From Candidatus Moanabacter tarae (GTDB taxonomy: Bacteria; Verrucomicrobiota; Verrucomicrobiia; Opitutales; UBA2987): 64,000 nucleotides of DNA. How positions within the stretch are numbered: position 1 is the first letter of the stretch; each line of letters starts with the position of its first letter. The notes beneath the pieces were generated by a model. The model was not told where the DNA came from. It ran no database searches and saw only the letters and a list, made by a program, of their open reading frames with translations. The position numbers were made by a program, and so were the translations under genes. Positions 63,630 through 64,000 of this stretch are shown here, in pieces. Where the stretch lies: NCBI GenBank assembly GCA_003226295.1, contig CP029803.1, positions 354,226 through 418,225 of the forward strand, given 5' to 3'.

Positions 63630-64000
63630 ATGAGTGGAACTATTCCAGACCATCCTAGTGTTTCTGAACGTTTCTTTTTCGACAATTATGGCTATTTATT
63701 ATTAGAGGATTTTCTGTCCAATGATTTGGTTGCGACGCTGATTCAAGCTTTGGAAAAGACCATTTCAAAGCGCCGTACGCCGGGGTTTAAGCGAGATATT
63801 GAACCTGCCTTTCCGGATCAGCTGGACAGTAATAATAGTCGAGTTTTCCACTTGCTTGATGAGGACCCGGTCTTCTTACAAATGCTCGATTATCAACCTA
63901 TGTTAGAATATGTTCATGGGTTGTTTAATGAGATGCCTCATCTTCACAGTACCGACGCCTTTTACGAGGTGGTGCCGGGCAAACACCACGGAAGAGGTTG
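63630..64000 (+). CDS. Phytanoyl-CoA dioxygenase family protein, 5' part
   Basis: The first about 123 codons of a gene that runs off the window. It starts at ATG 63630 with aagaaag upstream, and the N-terminus (FFFDNYGYLLLEDF) is typical of PhyH-family Fe(II)/2-oxoglutarate oxygenases, which begin with a pathway-entry loop of this kind. A possible iron-binding His and Asp appear in HSTDAFYEV, but the complete triad lies beyond the end. It belongs to the plus arm of the island, 76 bases after the oxidoreductase gene. Confidence 0.78.
   Translation, partial: MSGTIPDHPSVSERFFFDNYGYLLLEDFLSNDLVATLIQALEKTISKRRTPGFKRDIEPAFPDQLDSNNSRVFHLLDEDPVFLQMLDYQPMLEYVHGLFNEMPHLHSTDAFYEVVPGKHHGRG

Noticed and set aside
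1-64000. CRISPR arrays, insertion sequences, prophage genes, att sites, parS or rRNA
   Set aside because: Read for evenly spaced repeats, transposase, integrase or phage proteins and the parS-type palindrome; none was seen, though divergent forms could be missed by eye.

Overview
This 64-kb window (roughly 45-50% GC by eye) is dense bacterial chromosome. It has no rRNA operon, CRISPR array, insertion sequence or prophage that I can see. The gene set suggests a Gram-negative, aerobic, probably marine heterotroph: a SurA-like periplasmic chaperone, ExbB/ExbD, an aa3-type oxidase with a separate bd-like oxidase, many c-type cytochromes, FabV, a bacterial SMUG1 glycosylase, and a catabolic block rich in phytanoyl-CoA dioxygenase and Gfo/Idh/MocA genes. 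This mix is most familiar from Verrucomicrobiota (Opitutae-like) and related PVC or metagenomic lineages. The assignment is inference; no marker phylogeny could be run.

Layout. 0-6 kb: single genes on alternating strands (SHMT-like fragment, M20 peptidase, quinone reductase, SMUG1, metallophosphoesterase) and tRNA-Tyr. 6-12.3 kb: a minus-strand information-processing run, parA > rnc > mfd > surA-like. 12.7-16 kb: tRNA-Cys, a CCA-adding-type enzyme, a SCO1 lipoprotein and a small membrane protein. 16-21.4 kb: four plus-strand genes, a Mrp-like ATPase followed by three proteins that together carry five copies of the PCP_red domain, otherwise best known as the C-terminus of the BchB/ChlB subunit of dark-operative protochlorophyllide reductase. 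No photosynthesis gene is present in the window. 23.4-34 kb: a minus-strand respiratory block, read from 34 kb downward: cupredoxin lipoprotein, coxA, coxC, coxD, two small membrane proteins, coxB, a cytochrome bd-like integral membrane protein, and three membrane-linked cytochromes c, the last fused to an ethylbenzene-dehydrogenase-type haem domain. 34.7-51 kb: housekeeping genes (murJ, tRNA-Arg, an RluA-family synthase, an M14 peptidase, gltX, glnS, leuCD, exbBD, fabV, a symporter, uvrB). 51-64 kb: a divergent catabolic island around a roughly 300-bp control region. The minus arm is phyH > HpaI-type aldolase > TPP enzyme. The plus arm is UxuA-like > TPP enzyme > oxidoreductase > cupin > unknown 639-aa protein > oxidoreductase > phyH, the last running off the window.

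How the parts may work together. The SCO1 protein, cupredoxin and Cox genes form a copper/haem terminal-oxidase module, and the bd-like protein with its cytochromes c looks like a second oxidase or electron-transfer complex. The PCP_red cluster lies directly beside this module and combines a radical SAM/SPASM enzyme, a NifH/Mrp-superfamily ATPase, zinc-ribbon and Usp domains. The most interesting reading is an uncharacterised tetrapyrrole or cofactor system serving the respiratory block. The 51-64 kb island looks like catabolism of sugar acids or polyols: dehydratase, aldolase, TPP lyases, dehydrogenases and Fe(II)/2-oxoglutarate oxygenases.

Other points: a 1.45-kb stretch (36266-37717) with no supported conventional gene except tRNA-Arg, containing mutually exclusive helices and a small ORF whose ribosome-binding site is sequestered in a hairpin; an imperfect palindrome in the catabolic divergent promoter; and several strong hairpins directly after stop codons.
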